Source: Candidatus Thioglobus sp. NP1 (GTDB taxonomy: Bacteria; Pseudomonadota; Gammaproteobacteria; PS1; Pseudothioglobaceae). Taken from it: a stretch of 64,000 nt of DNA. Both the position numbers and the translations under genes were made by a program. How positions within the stretch are numbered: position 1 is the stretch's first letter; each line of letters starts with the position of its first letter. This document shows, piece by piece, positions 26,798 through 36,363 of this stretch. The stretch covers positions 1,054,001-1,118,000 of the forward strand of contig NZ_CP023860.1 in assembly GCF_003326015.1 (NCBI RefSeq), read 5' to 3'. The notes under the pieces are model-generated. The model ran no database searches, was not told the DNA's origin, and worked only from the letters and a program-made list of their open reading frames with translations.

Positions 26798-28369
26798 TTA
26801 TGATTTCTGGAACATGGCAAGCATGCGCCTTGTTACAAGGAAGCCACCAAATATATTGATTCCAGCAAAAAACACTGAAATACCAGCAAGTATGACCACT
26901 AGAGAGCTCGTTGAGCTTATCTGAAGGATTGCTCCCAAAATTATAATCGATGAAATAGCATTAGTTACAGCCATCAGAGGGGTATGTAACGAGTGGCTAA
27001 CATTCCAAATAACCTGAAAACCAACAAAAACAGCCAAAATAAAGACAATAAAGTGCTGCATAAAACTAGCGGGTGCGTAGCTTCCAACTAGGAACATCAG
27101 GGCGCCACCAACTGCCAGCAGTATAACTTGAGTTTTGGTTTGTTTTTTAAAAGCTGAAATTTCATCAGCACGTATTTCTTCAGTTGTTTTTTCTGGAATC
27201 CTCTCTTTTGGAGGAGTCGCAATAGCTTGAACTTTAGGAGGAGGGGGTGGATAAGTTATCTCACCGCTGTGCACGACAGTTGCACCCCGAATTACATCAT
27301 CTTCCATATCATGCATAATTACTCCATCTTTTTCAGGAGTTAAATCTGTAATCATATGACGAATATTACTAGCATAGAGCATACTAGCTTGGGCAGCCAT
27401 GCGGCTTGGATAATCTGTATAGCCAATTATAATAACGCCGTTGTCTGTCACAATGCGTTCATCAACAACAGTCAACTTGCAATTTCCACCCTTTTCAGCA
27501 GCTAGATCAATAATTACTGAGCCTGTTTTCATGCTTTCAACCATATCTTTAGTCCATAGCTCAGGTGCTTCATGATTAGGGATCAAGGCTGTAGTGATGA
27601 CAATATCCATCTCTGGGGCAATCTCAAGAAACTTAGCTAATTGTGCAGCAGTGAATTCTGGTGAAGATACTGCTGCATAACCACCAGTTGATGAGCTATC
27701 AACCTCATCATCAGCAAAATTAAGGAATATAAATTTAGCCCCCATAGATTCGACCTGTTCAGCTACTTCTGGGCGGACATCAAAGGCATAGGTTATTGCA
27801 CCAAGGGAGGTTGAAGCACCAATTGCAGCAAGTCCAGCAACACCGGCACCAACTACTAGGATTTTTGCTGGCGGAACTTTACCTGCAGCAGTCATTTGAC
27901 CAGTAAAAAAACGGCCAAAATTGTTACTAGCTTCAATCACAGCTCGATAGCCCGAGATATTGGCCATTGATGAAAGGGCATCCATTTTCTGGGCACGGCT
28001 AATTCGTGGCACCATGTCCATAGCAATCACATTGGCTTTTCTAGACTTTGCTAGTTCCATCAACTCCTCATTAGCACCAGGATAGAAAAAGGAAATTAAC
28101 GTCTTGGAGCTGGAAAGTTTTTCAATCTCAACTTTGTTTGGTGGGCTAACCTTAACAATAACATCACTCGCCTCAGAGAGATCTGCAGCATTAGTAGAAA
28201 TTTCAACACCCACAGCTTTATATTGCTCATCATTGAAACCTGCTGCTTGACCAGCGCCTTTTTCAATAAGACATTCATGGCCAAGCTTTTGCAACTGAAC
28301 AGCGCTATCAGGTGTTAGTGCAACGCGCAGCTCACCTGTAGAAATCTCTTTGAGGGCTCCAATTTTCAT
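26798..28369 (-). CDS. pntA: NAD(P) transhydrogenase subunit alpha
   Basis: 523 residues, the full-length fused form with NAD-binding domain I ([24 protein letters not shown], a [12 protein letters not shown] stretch) and four C-terminal membrane helices (alpha2), joined by a proline-rich linker (PPPPPK). Its ATG overlaps the stop of the preceding small gene by 4 nt (ATGA), so they are translated together. Confidence 0.97.
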   Translation of the reverse strand: MKIGALKEISTGELRVALTPDSAVQLQKLGHECLIEKGAGQAAGFNDEQYKAVGVEISTNAADLSEASDVIVKVSPPNKVEIEKLSSSKTLISFFYPGANEELMELAKSRKANVIAMDMVPRISRAQKMDALSSMANISGYRAVIEASNNFGRFFTGQMTAAGKVPPAKILVVGAGVAGLAAIGASTSLGAITYAFDVRPEVAEQVESMGAKFIFLNFADDEVDSSSTGGYAAVSSPEFTAAQLAKFLEIAPEMDIVITTALIPNHEAPELWTKDMVESMKTGSVIIDLAAEKGGNCKLTVVDERIVTDNGVIIIGYTDYPSRMAAQASMLYASNIRHMITDLTPEKDGVIMHDMEDDVIRGATVVHSGEITYPPPPPKVQAIATPPKERIPEKTTEEIRADEISAFKKQTKTQVILLAVGGALMFLVGSYAPASFMQHFIVFILAVFVGFQVIWNVSHSLHTPLMAVTNAISSIIILGAILQISSTSSLVVILAGISVFFAGINIFGGFLVTRRMLAMFQKS

Positions 28370-28674
28370 AATTTTTGTCCTATATAATTTTCATCAGTCC
28401 AAAGAGTATTGGGCTCTCTGTCTCTATCTATTTCTAAAGGCTCATTACCATATCTTTGTCTCATATGAAACTCAGAAATCTGAATAGGTTCGTATGTATC
28501 AAATACAAGCTTTCCCTTAATTAAAAATGCTAATCTTTCAGAGATTGAAACATCTTTAATAAGAATTTCAACTAGATTTTCCATATCTTTGGCAGCCACG
28601 TCAAGCATAGTTTTATCATCATGGAGCTCTTTTCCATCATTGCTCAATAAGAAGTGGACTTGGAAAACACGCAT
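28366..28674 (-). CDS. Unrecognised 102-residue protein coupled to pntA
   Basis: No family recognised. Soluble, acidic, no signal peptide or membrane helix. It begins with a beta-strand-like MRVFQVHFLL and has a helical middle (MLDVAAKDMENLVEILI); the C-terminus is polar (QRYGNEPLEIDRDREPN). It overlaps pntA by 4 nt and follows ehuD after about 31 nt, so it belongs to the same transcription unit. The coupling to pntA suggests a role linked to the reductase or transporter, but this is inference. Confidence 0.6.
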   Translation of the reverse strand: MRVFQVHFLLSNDGKELHDDKTMLDVAAKDMENLVEILIKDVSISERLAFLIKGKLVFDTYEPIQISEFHMRQRYGNEPLEIDRDREPNTLWTDENYIGQKL

Positions 28675-28705
28675 ACTTAATCAATAAATAATACCTAAGA
28701 GCTTT

Positions 28706-29368
28706 TTAGGCTACTTTTACTTGCTTATATTTCTTCTCTAACTTCATTGCTAGCATTGCAGATGGAATAGACACAATCAAAAAGAATGCGCCAACCAGAG
28801 TCATAGGTTCGAGATAGGTGTAATAACTATTACTATATTGATCCGCTGCTCTGAACAATTCAACTACTGTTATGAATGCTAATAACGGAGTCTCCTTAAA
28901 CATTGTAATTAAATAATTTGCAAGTGGAGGAATCATAGGAGGGATTGCTTGAGGTAATATAACATGCTTCCAAGCTTGATATGGGTTATAGTTTAGTGAC
29001 TTTGCAGCTTCCCACTGACCTTTAGAAACATTTTCAATACCCGCCCTAAAAACTTCAGAAGTGTATGTGCTAAAGTGAACACCTAATACAATGACGCCAC
29101 ATGTAAAGGCTTCAAGGAAAATTCCAAAGTCAGGTAGAACATAAAATACAACGTATAGCTGAACCAGGATTGGTGTTCTTCTAACAAACTCAGTAATCCA
29201 ATATAAGCTTACTCGTGTTACTTTACTTTTAGACATTTTAAGAATAGCTATTGCTAAACCTAAAATATAAGCAATCAATGAAGCAACAATCGTAGCTTCA
29301 ATTGTAATTACTAAACCTTTAAGAAGTTGAGGTAAGACTGCGTATGCATGATCCCAATTCCATTCCAT
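28706..29368 (-). CDS. ehuD: Ehu-type ABC transporter permease (EhuD-like)
   Basis: 220 residues, five to six membrane helices, polar-amino-acid permease family. The EAA loop is present (EAAKSLNYNPYQAWKHVILPQA). It forms the channel with EhuC. It starts 2 nt after the ehuC stop. The symbol rests on the adjacent EhuB-like binding protein. Confidence 0.8.
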   Translation of the reverse strand: MEWNWDHAYAVLPQLLKGLVITIEATIVASLIAYILGLAIAILKMSKSKVTRVSLYWITEFVRRTPILVQLYVVFYVLPDFGIFLEAFTCGVIVLGVHFSTYTSEVFRAGIENVSKGQWEAAKSLNYNPYQAWKHVILPQAIPPMIPPLANYLITMFKETPLLAFITVVELFRAADQYSNSYYTYLEPMTLVGAFFLIVSIPSAMLAMKLEKKYKQVKVA

Positions 29369-29370
29369 GA

Positions 29371-30039
29371 CTATTTGTCTCCTGCATTCATAATGTTTCT
29401 ACCTTTAGAAAACTTTTTAGCTATCAGATCTACAATCTGCACTAAGATCGTAGCAATAACAAAATAAATAATAAGTATTAATAGAAATGGCTCTAAAGTT
29501 AAAGCTGTCTGAACTCTAATTATTTGAGCCATAAAAGTAAGATCTGAAATTGTAATAAGAGAGCAAACTGCCGTTAATTTCATCAGCTCAATAAGTAGAT
29601 TTCCAAATGTAGGAATCATAATTGGGATTGCTTGAGGAATAATGACGTATCTATATTTCTTTAAAACTGAGTAATTTAAAGCTTTAGCTGCTTCATGTTG
29701 CTCCTTGCTAACAGCAAGTATAGCTCCTCTAACAGCTTCAGATCCATAAGCACCAACATTAAGCCCACATGCAATAACACCGGCAGTTATGGCATCAAAA
29801 TATATGCCCCACATTGGTAACACAAAATAAATAAAAAACATTTGAACGAGGGCTGAACTACCACGAAAAAATTCTAAGTAAACAATTGCTATTACTCTTA
29901 CAGCTTTGAATGAAGATATTCTTGAAAGCCCAACAATAAATGAAACAATAAGTGCTAAGATTGCCCCTAACACTGTCAATTGCACTGTTGTGATTGTTCC
30001 TTTAATCAGTATTGGGTAAAACTCTAAGACTTCATTCAT
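29371..30039 (-). CDS. ehuC: Ehu-type ABC transporter permease (EhuC-like)
   Basis: 222 residues, about five helices. EAA loop: EAAKALNYSVLKKYRYVIIPQA, preceded by VRGAILAVSKEQ. Its ribosome site is poor (AGAG then T-rich), and a strong terminator-like hairpin ends 13 nt upstream, so its expression depends on read-through from ehuB. It heterodimerises with the next permease. Confidence 0.8.
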   Translation of the reverse strand: MNEVLEFYPILIKGTITTVQLTVLGAILALIVSFIVGLSRISSFKAVRVIAIVYLEFFRGSSALVQMFFIYFVLPMWGIYFDAITAGVIACGLNVGAYGSEAVRGAILAVSKEQHEAAKALNYSVLKKYRYVIIPQAIPIMIPTFGNLLIELMKLTAVCSLITISDLTFMAQIIRVQTALTLEPFLLILIIYFVIATILVQIVDLIAKKFSKGRNIMNAGDK

Positions 30040-30052
30040 AAAAAAAAACTCT

Positions 30053-30086
30053 AAAAAAATCTGCCCTGTAAAAATACAGGGCAGAT
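30053..30086 (-). terminator. Terminator between ehuB and ehuC (intercistronic attenuator)
   Basis: A perfect 12-bp stem (30059-30070 with 30075-30086), a 4-nt loop and, on the minus strand, a run of seven T. It is placed between binding-protein and permease genes of one operon, where partial termination would keep the binding protein in excess. Confidence 0.8.
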
Positions 30087-30150
30087 TAGGTTAAATATAT
30101 TCAAGACAAATCTTCTTAAGCGTTAACAAAGATTTAATTCTCAAATAAAT

Positions 30151-30993
30151 TTACATTCCATCAGGACATTGAGTCAAGTAGGATTTACTAGCAGTTGCCT
30201 CTGCAGAGAAGCCATAAGGCTCAATAATCGCTGCAAATTCACCAGTAGCCTTTAACATAGCCAAAGCCATGTTATATTCAGATCTAAACTCTAAATCATC
30301 CTTGTTGAATGCCGCACCAGCACAACCCATTGGAACACCTGTAACAGGCATTATCAATTCTAGGTTTGGATCATTAGTTTTATTCAGTAGATCTGCTGTA
30401 CCTAGACCTGATAAAGCGAATACATCAACTCTACCCTGTTGTAGCATTTTAATACCACTTGGAGGTGCATCAAAATATACAATCTGGTCAGCACTTACAC
30501 CGCGCTCTAAAGCATACTTCTCTTCAGCACAACCAGCACAAGTAGTCATCTTTAGAGCTGGATTAGCAGCAATATCTTCATAAGTTAGAAGATTATTTGG
30601 ATTTCCTACTGGAACTGCAAAAGCTTCCGCTCCACATAAGTCAGGCTCTGAATAAATGATTGACTCACATCTACCAGGTTTAATATAAAGACCAGAAGTT
30701 GCCATATCTACTCTTCTTGCTTGTAGAGCAGGAATCATAGCACCATACATAATAACTTCAGCTCTTAATTCTGGAACACCTAGAACTGCTAAAACTGCAC
30801 GTGCAACATCTGGTGCAGCACCAGTTACATAGCCATCAGATTTGATGTCACTGTATGGTGGCTCATTAGCTACAGCAACGGTTGCATAACCTTGTTTCTT
30901 AAGTTTTTTTAATGTATCAGATTCTGCAGACGATGTTTGTGCAAGACCTAAAACAAGAAAAAAACAGGTAAAAATCGAAATGATTTTTTTCAT
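30151..30993 (-). CDS. ehuB: Ectoine/hydroxyectoine-type ABC transporter substrate-binding protein (EhuB-like)
   Basis: 280 residues. A signal peptide (MKKIISIFTCFFLVLGLA, cleavage after SSAE) is followed by a type II periplasmic binding fold. Signatures resembling EhuB: NEPPYSD, GAAPDVARAVL, MYGAMIPALQ, SEPDLCGAEAFAV and ADIAANP-like EDIAANP. It probably captures ectoines or a related zwitterionic solute. It has its own -35/-10 (TTCACA, 16 bp, TAGAAT on the minus strand) about 50-80 nt upstream and AAGGAG before the ATG. Confidence 0.85.
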   Translation of the reverse strand: MKKIISIFTCFFLVLGLAQTSSAESDTLKKLKKQGYATVAVANEPPYSDIKSDGYVTGAAPDVARAVLAVLGVPELRAEVIMYGAMIPALQARRVDMATSGLYIKPGRCESIIYSEPDLCGAEAFAVPVGNPNNLLTYEDIAANPALKMTTCAGCAEEKYALERGVSADQIVYFDAPPSGIKMLQQGRVDVFALSGLGTADLLNKTNDPNLELIMPVTGVPMGCAGAAFNKDDLEFRSEYNMALAMLKATGEFAAIIEPYGFSAEATASKSYLTQCPDGM

Positions 30994-31134
30994 AAAGTTC
31001 TCCTTTAATTGTTATTTATGAAAATTCATTCTAACACCAACATATGGCATGTGAACAGATATATTGGGTTTTTATTTCGTATTATGAAAAAGAGTGGTTT
31101 GATATGACCCATTAATCAAAAAAAAACTAACTAA

Positions 31135-31911
31135 CTAATTAACATTATTTATAAATTTCTTAAGAAACTCTTTGGTTCTTTTCTTTTTTGGATTTGAAAA
31201 AATACTATCAGGTTTGCCTGATTCAACAATCTGACCTGAGTCAAAAAATAGAACTCTGTCAGCAAATTCACGAGCAAAATTCATTTCGTGGGTAACCGTC
31301 AGCATAGTAGTGTCTGAATCAGAAGCTAATTTACGAAGTACAGTTAATACCTCATCGACAAGCTCTGGGTCTAAAGCTGAAGTGACCTCATCAAATAACA
31401 TAATCTTAGGATCCATTGCGAGAGCTCTAGCGATTGCTACTCGTTGCTGCTGCCCTCCTGATAATTGATGGGGATACTGATCTTTTTTATCACCAAGGCC
31501 AACTAAATTAAACAGCTCTTCAGCTTTTTCTTTAGCTTCAGCATCAGTTTTTTTCTTTATTAAAATTTGGGGTTGTTTGACATTTTCAATAGCTGTCAGA
31601 TGAGGAAATAAGTTGAACTGCTGAAATACCATACCTATATGATCACGCATTTTATGCAAGTGATTTTCAGAAGCAGGAACAATATTTCCATTATTTTTTT
31701 CATGCCATAGATATTCACCGTTGACAGAAACAAAGCCATCATCGATAGTCTCTAAGGTCATTAAAATTCTCAAAATTGTAGTCTTGCCTGAGCCACTGGG
31801 GCCAATTAGGGCAAGTTTTTCGCCATCCTTAACCTCTAGGTTCAAATTATTTAAAACTTGCAAGTCACCAAAAGATTTTGAAACATTTTCGAATTGTATA
31901 ATATTTTTCAT
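31135..31911 (-). CDS. ehuA: Ehu-type ABC transporter ATP-binding protein (EhuA-like)
   Basis: 258 residues. Walker A GPSGSGKTT (residues 38-46), Q-loop VFQQFNLFPH, signature LSGGQQQRVAIARALA, Walker B IMLFDEVTSALDPE and the switch His in TVTHEMNFAREFAD. It powers polar-amino-acid-type uptake with the EhuBCD proteins downstream. It lies 29 nt after the molybdoenzyme gene, so reductase and importer are likely co-transcribed. Confidence 0.88.
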   Translation of the reverse strand: MKNIIQFENVSKSFGDLQVLNNLNLEVKDGEKLALIGPSGSGKTTILRILMTLETIDDGFVSVNGEYLWHEKNNGNIVPASENHLHKMRDHIGMVFQQFNLFPHLTAIENVKQPQILIKKKTDAEAKEKAEELFNLVGLGDKKDQYPHQLSGGQQQRVAIARALAMDPKIMLFDEVTSALDPELVDEVLTVLRKLASDSDTTMLTVTHEMNFAREFADRVLFFDSGQIVESGKPDSIFSNPKKKRTKEFLKKFINNVN

Positions 31912-31940
31912 TAGCTTTAATTTGTAATTAGTTATTTTTT

Positions 31941-34238
31941 TTAAGACCTTTTGCTAAGCATTTCTGGGCTTTTAAAAATACTAACCTCAGAAATTTCCTT
32001 TTTGTTTGCTTTCCTCAGTTCCACTAAAGTTGTATGACAAGTTGGTCCTTGACTTAAAGAAGAGGTCCCAACATCCTTAGTCAACACATTAGGATTTCCA
32101 TGTTTCTCTAGTTCTAAATCATAATCTGGATCAAACCATGCTCCAGTAGATAAGACAACAACTCCAGGCATCACATTATCAGAAATATTGGCACCAGCTA
32201 AAACTTTTCCACGTGCATTATATAACATAACAATATCCCCATTTTTAATATCTCTGTTTGACGCATCTAATGAATTAATCATTACAGGTTCTTTGCCATT
32301 TATTTTGCTGTCCAAGCTACCAGGTGCATTATCAAGCTGACCATGAAGTCTGTGCTTTGGTTGATTAGAAATTAAGTGTAAAGGATATTTATTAGCGTTT
32401 CCTAGCCACTCATAGGGTTCGAACCAATAGGGATGAGAAAAACAATCTGTTAGCTCAAAATTAGCTATCGTTTCAGAAGATATTTCTATTTTTCCTGAAG
32501 GGGTATTCAGCGGAAATTTGTTTGGGTCTTTTCTAAAATCATTGAGCATAACTTTTTCAGTTTCTGGCTTTGGGAGCTCAAAGAAACCCTTTTCCCAAAA
32601 ATCTTCAAACTTTGGAAAACTTACATCTTTTCGCTGGTGTGCTTTTGAGCTACTATCCCATATAAATTTAATCCAATCTAATTCATCTTTGTTTTCTGTA
32701 AATGCTTCTAAAAAACCAAGTTCTTTTGCTAAACCTGAAAATATTTCATAATCATTTTTTGAATTATGAAAGCTTTCCATAGCTTTTTTATTTGCAATGA
32801 GTGTAGGGTCCCTTGGATTTAACATTAAATCATTTCTTTCTAAAGCAGTATTGGCTGGAAAGATAATATCAGCATGTCGAGCTTGAGAATTCCACCATAT
32901 TTCATTAACAATAATGGTATTAGGTTTTTGCCAAGCTTTAACAAGTCTATTTAAATCTTGATGATGATGAAAGGGGTTACCGCCTGCCCAATAAATTAAT
33001 TTTATGTCAGGATAAGTGAGTTTTTTCCCATCATAATCAAACTCACCTCCTGGGTTTTCCAACATATCAGTCACTCTAGCAACTGGAATAAAATCTCTTA
33101 TCTTATTTTTACCCTGAGGTAAGCTTTGCCACGGCATTCTATTGAAAGAATCACCTGTACTATTTACACTAGAATAACCAAATCCAAAGCCGCCACTTGC
33201 TGTTCCTATATGACCTAACATGGCTGCAAGGGTAATCCCCATCCATAAGGGTTGTTCGCCACATGATGCACGTTGAAGACTCCAAGATAATGAAATCATA
33301 GTTTTTTTTGATATTATTTGATCTGCTAATTCATAAATTTTCTTTACTGGGATATTTGTAATTTTTGATGCCCATTCAGGACTACATTCTTGATTATTTT
33401 TATTACCTAAAACATACTCAGAAAAACTGTCAAACCCAACCGTATACTTAATTATAAATTTTTTATCATACGTATTATTTTTAATCAATATATAGGCAAG
33501 AGCCAACATTAAAGCAGTATCAGTATTTGGCCTTATAGGAATTTGTTTGGCATTTAAAAATTCTGGTGCATCATCTATAAGAGGGCTAATGTTGATAAAC
33601 TCAATCCCATTATCATAGCATTTCTTTATACCTTCTTTAGTAACATGCTTGCCTACGCCTCCAGCTGAAACTTTAGAGTTTTTTAGGGGCATTCCTCCAA
33701 ACATTACTATTAACTCACATTCTTCAGATAAGGCATCCCAAGTGGTATGCTCTTCTAGGGTTGAGTACAAATCTAAACCTATTATATGAGGCAAGAGGGT
33801 CTGAGCTGCAGCGTATGAATAACTTTGAAAAGATGAGCTAAAACCACCAAATAAATTAAAGAAACGATTTACTTGACTTTTAGCATGATGAAAACGACCA
33901 GCACTTGCCCAACCATAAGATCCAGCATAAATTGCTGAATTACCAAACTTATTTTTAGTTTCTAATAACTCATCAGATGCTAGCTTTAATGCCTCATCCC
34001 AGCTAACAGGAATAAAGTTATCTCGACCCCTTCTACCATCACTTTTGCCTTTATTTTCTAGCCAACCTTTTCTAACATGCGGCTGCTTAATTCTAAGGTC
34101 ATCTGTCGCTGCATCAGCTAAACCTAAACCAAACTCGGTTGGAGAGGGGTCTGACTCCCAATTAGTTAAGCTTAATTTTTGATTTTTGTCTACTGAAAAT
34201 TTATAAGTTCCCCAGTGCGTACTTATGAAATTTGACAT
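31941..34238 (-). CDS. BisC/DMSO-reductase-family molybdopterin oxidoreductase
   Basis: 765 residues, cytoplasmic (no Tat signal). Molybdopterin guanine dinucleotide enzyme; the Mo ligand is probably the Ser in YGWASAGRFHH (about residue 108), as in biotin sulfoxide and DMSO/TMAO reductases. No N-terminal Fe-S cysteines. Other family segments: SWSLQRASCGEQP, GGNPFHHHQDLNRL, HADIIFPANTALERND, and C-terminal QPKHRLHGQLDN and GDIVMLYNARG. Probable substrates are S- or N-oxides such as methionine or biotin sulfoxide. It heads the run bisC-like, ehuABCD, unknown, pntAB. Confidence 0.85.
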   Translation of the reverse strand: MSNFISTHWGTYKFSVDKNQKLSLTNWESDPSPTEFGLGLADAATDDLRIKQPHVRKGWLENKGKSDGRRGRDNFIPVSWDEALKLASDELLETKNKFGNSAIYAGSYGWASAGRFHHAKSQVNRFFNLFGGFSSSFQSYSYAAAQTLLPHIIGLDLYSTLEEHTTWDALSEECELIVMFGGMPLKNSKVSAGGVGKHVTKEGIKKCYDNGIEFINISPLIDDAPEFLNAKQIPIRPNTDTALMLALAYILIKNNTYDKKFIIKYTVGFDSFSEYVLGNKNNQECSPEWASKITNIPVKKIYELADQIISKKTMISLSWSLQRASCGEQPLWMGITLAAMLGHIGTASGGFGFGYSSVNSTGDSFNRMPWQSLPQGKNKIRDFIPVARVTDMLENPGGEFDYDGKKLTYPDIKLIYWAGGNPFHHHQDLNRLVKAWQKPNTIIVNEIWWNSQARHADIIFPANTALERNDLMLNPRDPTLIANKKAMESFHNSKNDYEIFSGLAKELGFLEAFTENKDELDWIKFIWDSSSKAHQRKDVSFPKFEDFWEKGFFELPKPETEKVMLNDFRKDPNKFPLNTPSGKIEISSETIANFELTDCFSHPYWFEPYEWLGNANKYPLHLISNQPKHRLHGQLDNAPGSLDSKINGKEPVMINSLDASNRDIKNGDIVMLYNARGKVLAGANISDNVMPGVVVLSTGAWFDPDYDLELEKHGNPNVLTKDVGTSSLSQGPTCHTTLVELRKANKKEISEVSIFKSPEMLSKRS

Positions 34239-34335
34239 TAAAATTAATCGAGTTTTTATTTCTAAATTACTCTAATTTTAACTCATTTTAAGTTAGAATG
34301 ATTCGCCGTAATATTTGACCTAAATAACACTATTT

Positions 34336-35343
34336 ATGTATTCACAATTCAATGACTTAAACAATCGATTTAACTTACTTTTTCCAGGTCTAATTGTTGT
34401 TGGAACTATTGCTGCTGCAGCTGGTTTTCTGAGTATTCACTATAAAGCGCCAGTGATGCTATTTGCGCTTCTTATTGGTATTGCATTTAACTTTCTAGCT
34501 AGTGATGAACGTTGTGCGCCAGGTATTGAATTCTCAAGTAAGAAAATATTACGCTTTGGTGTTGCATTATTAGGCTTTAGAGTTACCCTAGATCAAATTT
34601 TAGGTCTCGGTACAAATGTATTATTACTCGTTCCAATTTTAGTTATATCGTCTATTGCTATTAGTTGGCTAATCGCAAAATTAATGGGAAGAAAATATCT
34701 TTTTGCACTTTTAACTGCTTGTGCTGTTTCTATTTGTGGTGCGGCTGCAGCCCTTGCTGTAGCATCAGTCCTTCCAAACTGGAAAGAAAGGCATCGTGAT
34801 ACTTTATTTATTGTTGTCTGTGTTACAGCCTTGTCAACTTTTGCAATGATCACTTATCCAATTTTATTTACTGTAGCAGATTTTAATGATATTGAAATTG
34901 GTATTCTCATTGGATCAACCATTCATGATGTAGCGCAAGTGGTTGGTGCTGGCTATGCGGTATCAAATGAAGCTGGGGATGTGGCCACTTTTATTAAATT
35001 ACTGAGAATCTCAATGCTACCAATTATTGTTATTCTAATAGCAGTTCTATTAAAGGGCGATGATGAATCAAGGACAATTAGTTCTAAAGCCTTTCCATGG
35101 TTTGCGCTTGGTTTTGCGTTGTGCCTTGTGGTTAATTCAAGTGGTTATATCCCCCTTTTAATTACAGGTTTTCTTGCTAATGTATCTCAATGGTTTTTAG
35201 TTTTTGCAATAGCTGGATTGGGTGTCTCTACTTCACTTAAATCGATGATGGAGTTGGGTGGAAGATCAATTCTACTAATGGTATTGCAAACTATTGCTCT
35301 ACTGGGGATTGCAGTGCTTGCTGTTTCTACTGAGTTCATATAA
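34336..35343 (+). CDS. YeiH-family (UPF0324) membrane protein
   Basis: 335 residues with about ten membrane helices. Family signatures: PGIEFSSKKILRFGVALLGFRVT, SICGAAAALAVASVLP and IGSTIHDVAQVVGAGYAVS. The family has been annotated as putative sulfate exporter by homology and is often next to sulfur-metabolism genes; activity is not established. It is divergent from the BisC-like gene with a 97-bp gap. Confidence 0.88.
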   Translation: MYSQFNDLNNRFNLLFPGLIVVGTIAAAAGFLSIHYKAPVMLFALLIGIAFNFLASDERCAPGIEFSSKKILRFGVALLGFRVTLDQILGLGTNVLLLVPILVISSIAISWLIAKLMGRKYLFALLTACAVSICGAAAALAVASVLPNWKERHRDTLFIVVCVTALSTFAMITYPILFTVADFNDIEIGILIGSTIHDVAQVVGAGYAVSNEAGDVATFIKLLRISMLPIIVILIAVLLKGDDESRTISSKAFPWFALGFALCLVVNSSGYIPLLITGFLANVSQWFLVFAIAGLGVSTSLKSMMELGGRSILLMVLQTIALLGIAVLAVSTEFI

Positions 35344-35359
35344 TTAAGGTAATAGAGTA

Positions 35360-35551
35360 ATGAATGTTAATGCACTAATAGAAATGGCCTGGAGTGATGA
35401 AGCAACTTTCTCAGATATTGAAAGAGAGTTTGGCATTAAAGAGCCTGAAGTTAAACGCATAATGCAAAAAAATCTGAAACCAGGCTCTTATAGGCTTTGG
35501 CGAAAAAGAGTGCGCTGGATTAAAGAAAAGCAAAAGAAATCTAGAGACTAA
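35360..35551 (+). CDS. TIGR03643/DUF2805-family small protein
   Basis: 63 residues, basic, with a helix-turn-helix-like AWSDEATFSDIEREFGIKEPEVKRIMQ and the family end RVRWIKEKQ. Function unknown; it may bind nucleic acid. It starts 16 nt after YeiH and its stop abuts the convergent djlA end. Confidence 0.85.
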   Translation: MNVNALIEMAWSDEATFSDIEREFGIKEPEVKRIMQKNLKPGSYRLWRKRVRWIKEKQKKSRD

Positions 35552-36331
35552 TTAGCGCATTCCTCTGTGCTTTTTAATGAGCTCATAAGCACTAATAATT
35601 TCTTGAGTTTTTTCATTAGCTACCTTGATCATTTCTTCTGGCAAGCCTTTAGCAACTAATTTGTCAGGATGATGCTGGGCTAATAGTCTTCGATAGGCTC
35701 TTTTGAGTTCTTTATCTGTAAGATCTTTATCAATACCAAGAATTCCATAGGCATCATCAATATTTAGTTTGTTAGCACCTCCTCGAGCAGCTGAAAATTG
35801 CTGAATAAGGTTTTCAAGCTCATGAATAGGAAAGCGAAGCTTTTGAGCGATGTATTTTAAAGCTTCATGCTCTTTATTATCAAAGACACCATCTGCATAT
35901 GAGGCTTGAATTTGAATCTCTAAGAACATACGAATTAAATGAGTTCGCCTATGACTTTCAGCTCGGAATTGATCTAAAACTTCATCTAAGTTGAAACTAT
36001 TATCTTTGCCTTGATTAAAGAGCTCTTTTGCAACTTTTTGCATTTCCTCTGATAGTTGCATCTGCTCCATAACTTGCTGAGCCATGATGATTTCAGATTT
36101 TGATACCTTGCCATCAACTTTAGCAATATATCCCATGACTGAAAATACACTACTAAAGAACGCTGCTTGAACACGTTGCTGATTGCCTGGCCCATAATTT
36201 CCAGAAGAGCCGCCAAAACTAGAGCTCCGTCTAGAGATATTTCCAGCAAACGCAACACCAAGCATAGCTCCTAGAGGTCCACCAATCATGTAACCCAATG
36301 TGCCACCTAAAACTGTTTTCCACCAACTCAT
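35552..36331 (-). CDS. djlA: Co-chaperone DjlA
   Basis: 259 residues. A glycine-rich membrane segment at the N-terminus (TLGYMIGGPLGAMLGVAFAG), a TerB-like central helical domain (about 60-170) and a C-terminal J domain with HPD in LLAQHHPDKLV. It anchors DnaK activity at the inner membrane. Confidence 0.93.
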   Translation of the reverse strand: MSWWKTVLGGTLGYMIGGPLGAMLGVAFAGNISRRSSSFGGSSGNYGPGNQQRVQAAFFSSVFSVMGYIAKVDGKVSKSEIIMAQQVMEQMQLSEEMQKVAKELFNQGKDNSFNLDEVLDQFRAESHRRTHLIRMFLEIQIQASYADGVFDNKEHEALKYIAQKLRFPIHELENLIQQFSAARGGANKLNIDDAYGILGIDKDLTDKELKRAYRRLLAQHHPDKLVAKGLPEEMIKVANEKTQEIISAYELIKKHRGMR

Positions 36332-36363
36332 AATTAATCCTCTATCTTATTTTTACAAAAAGA

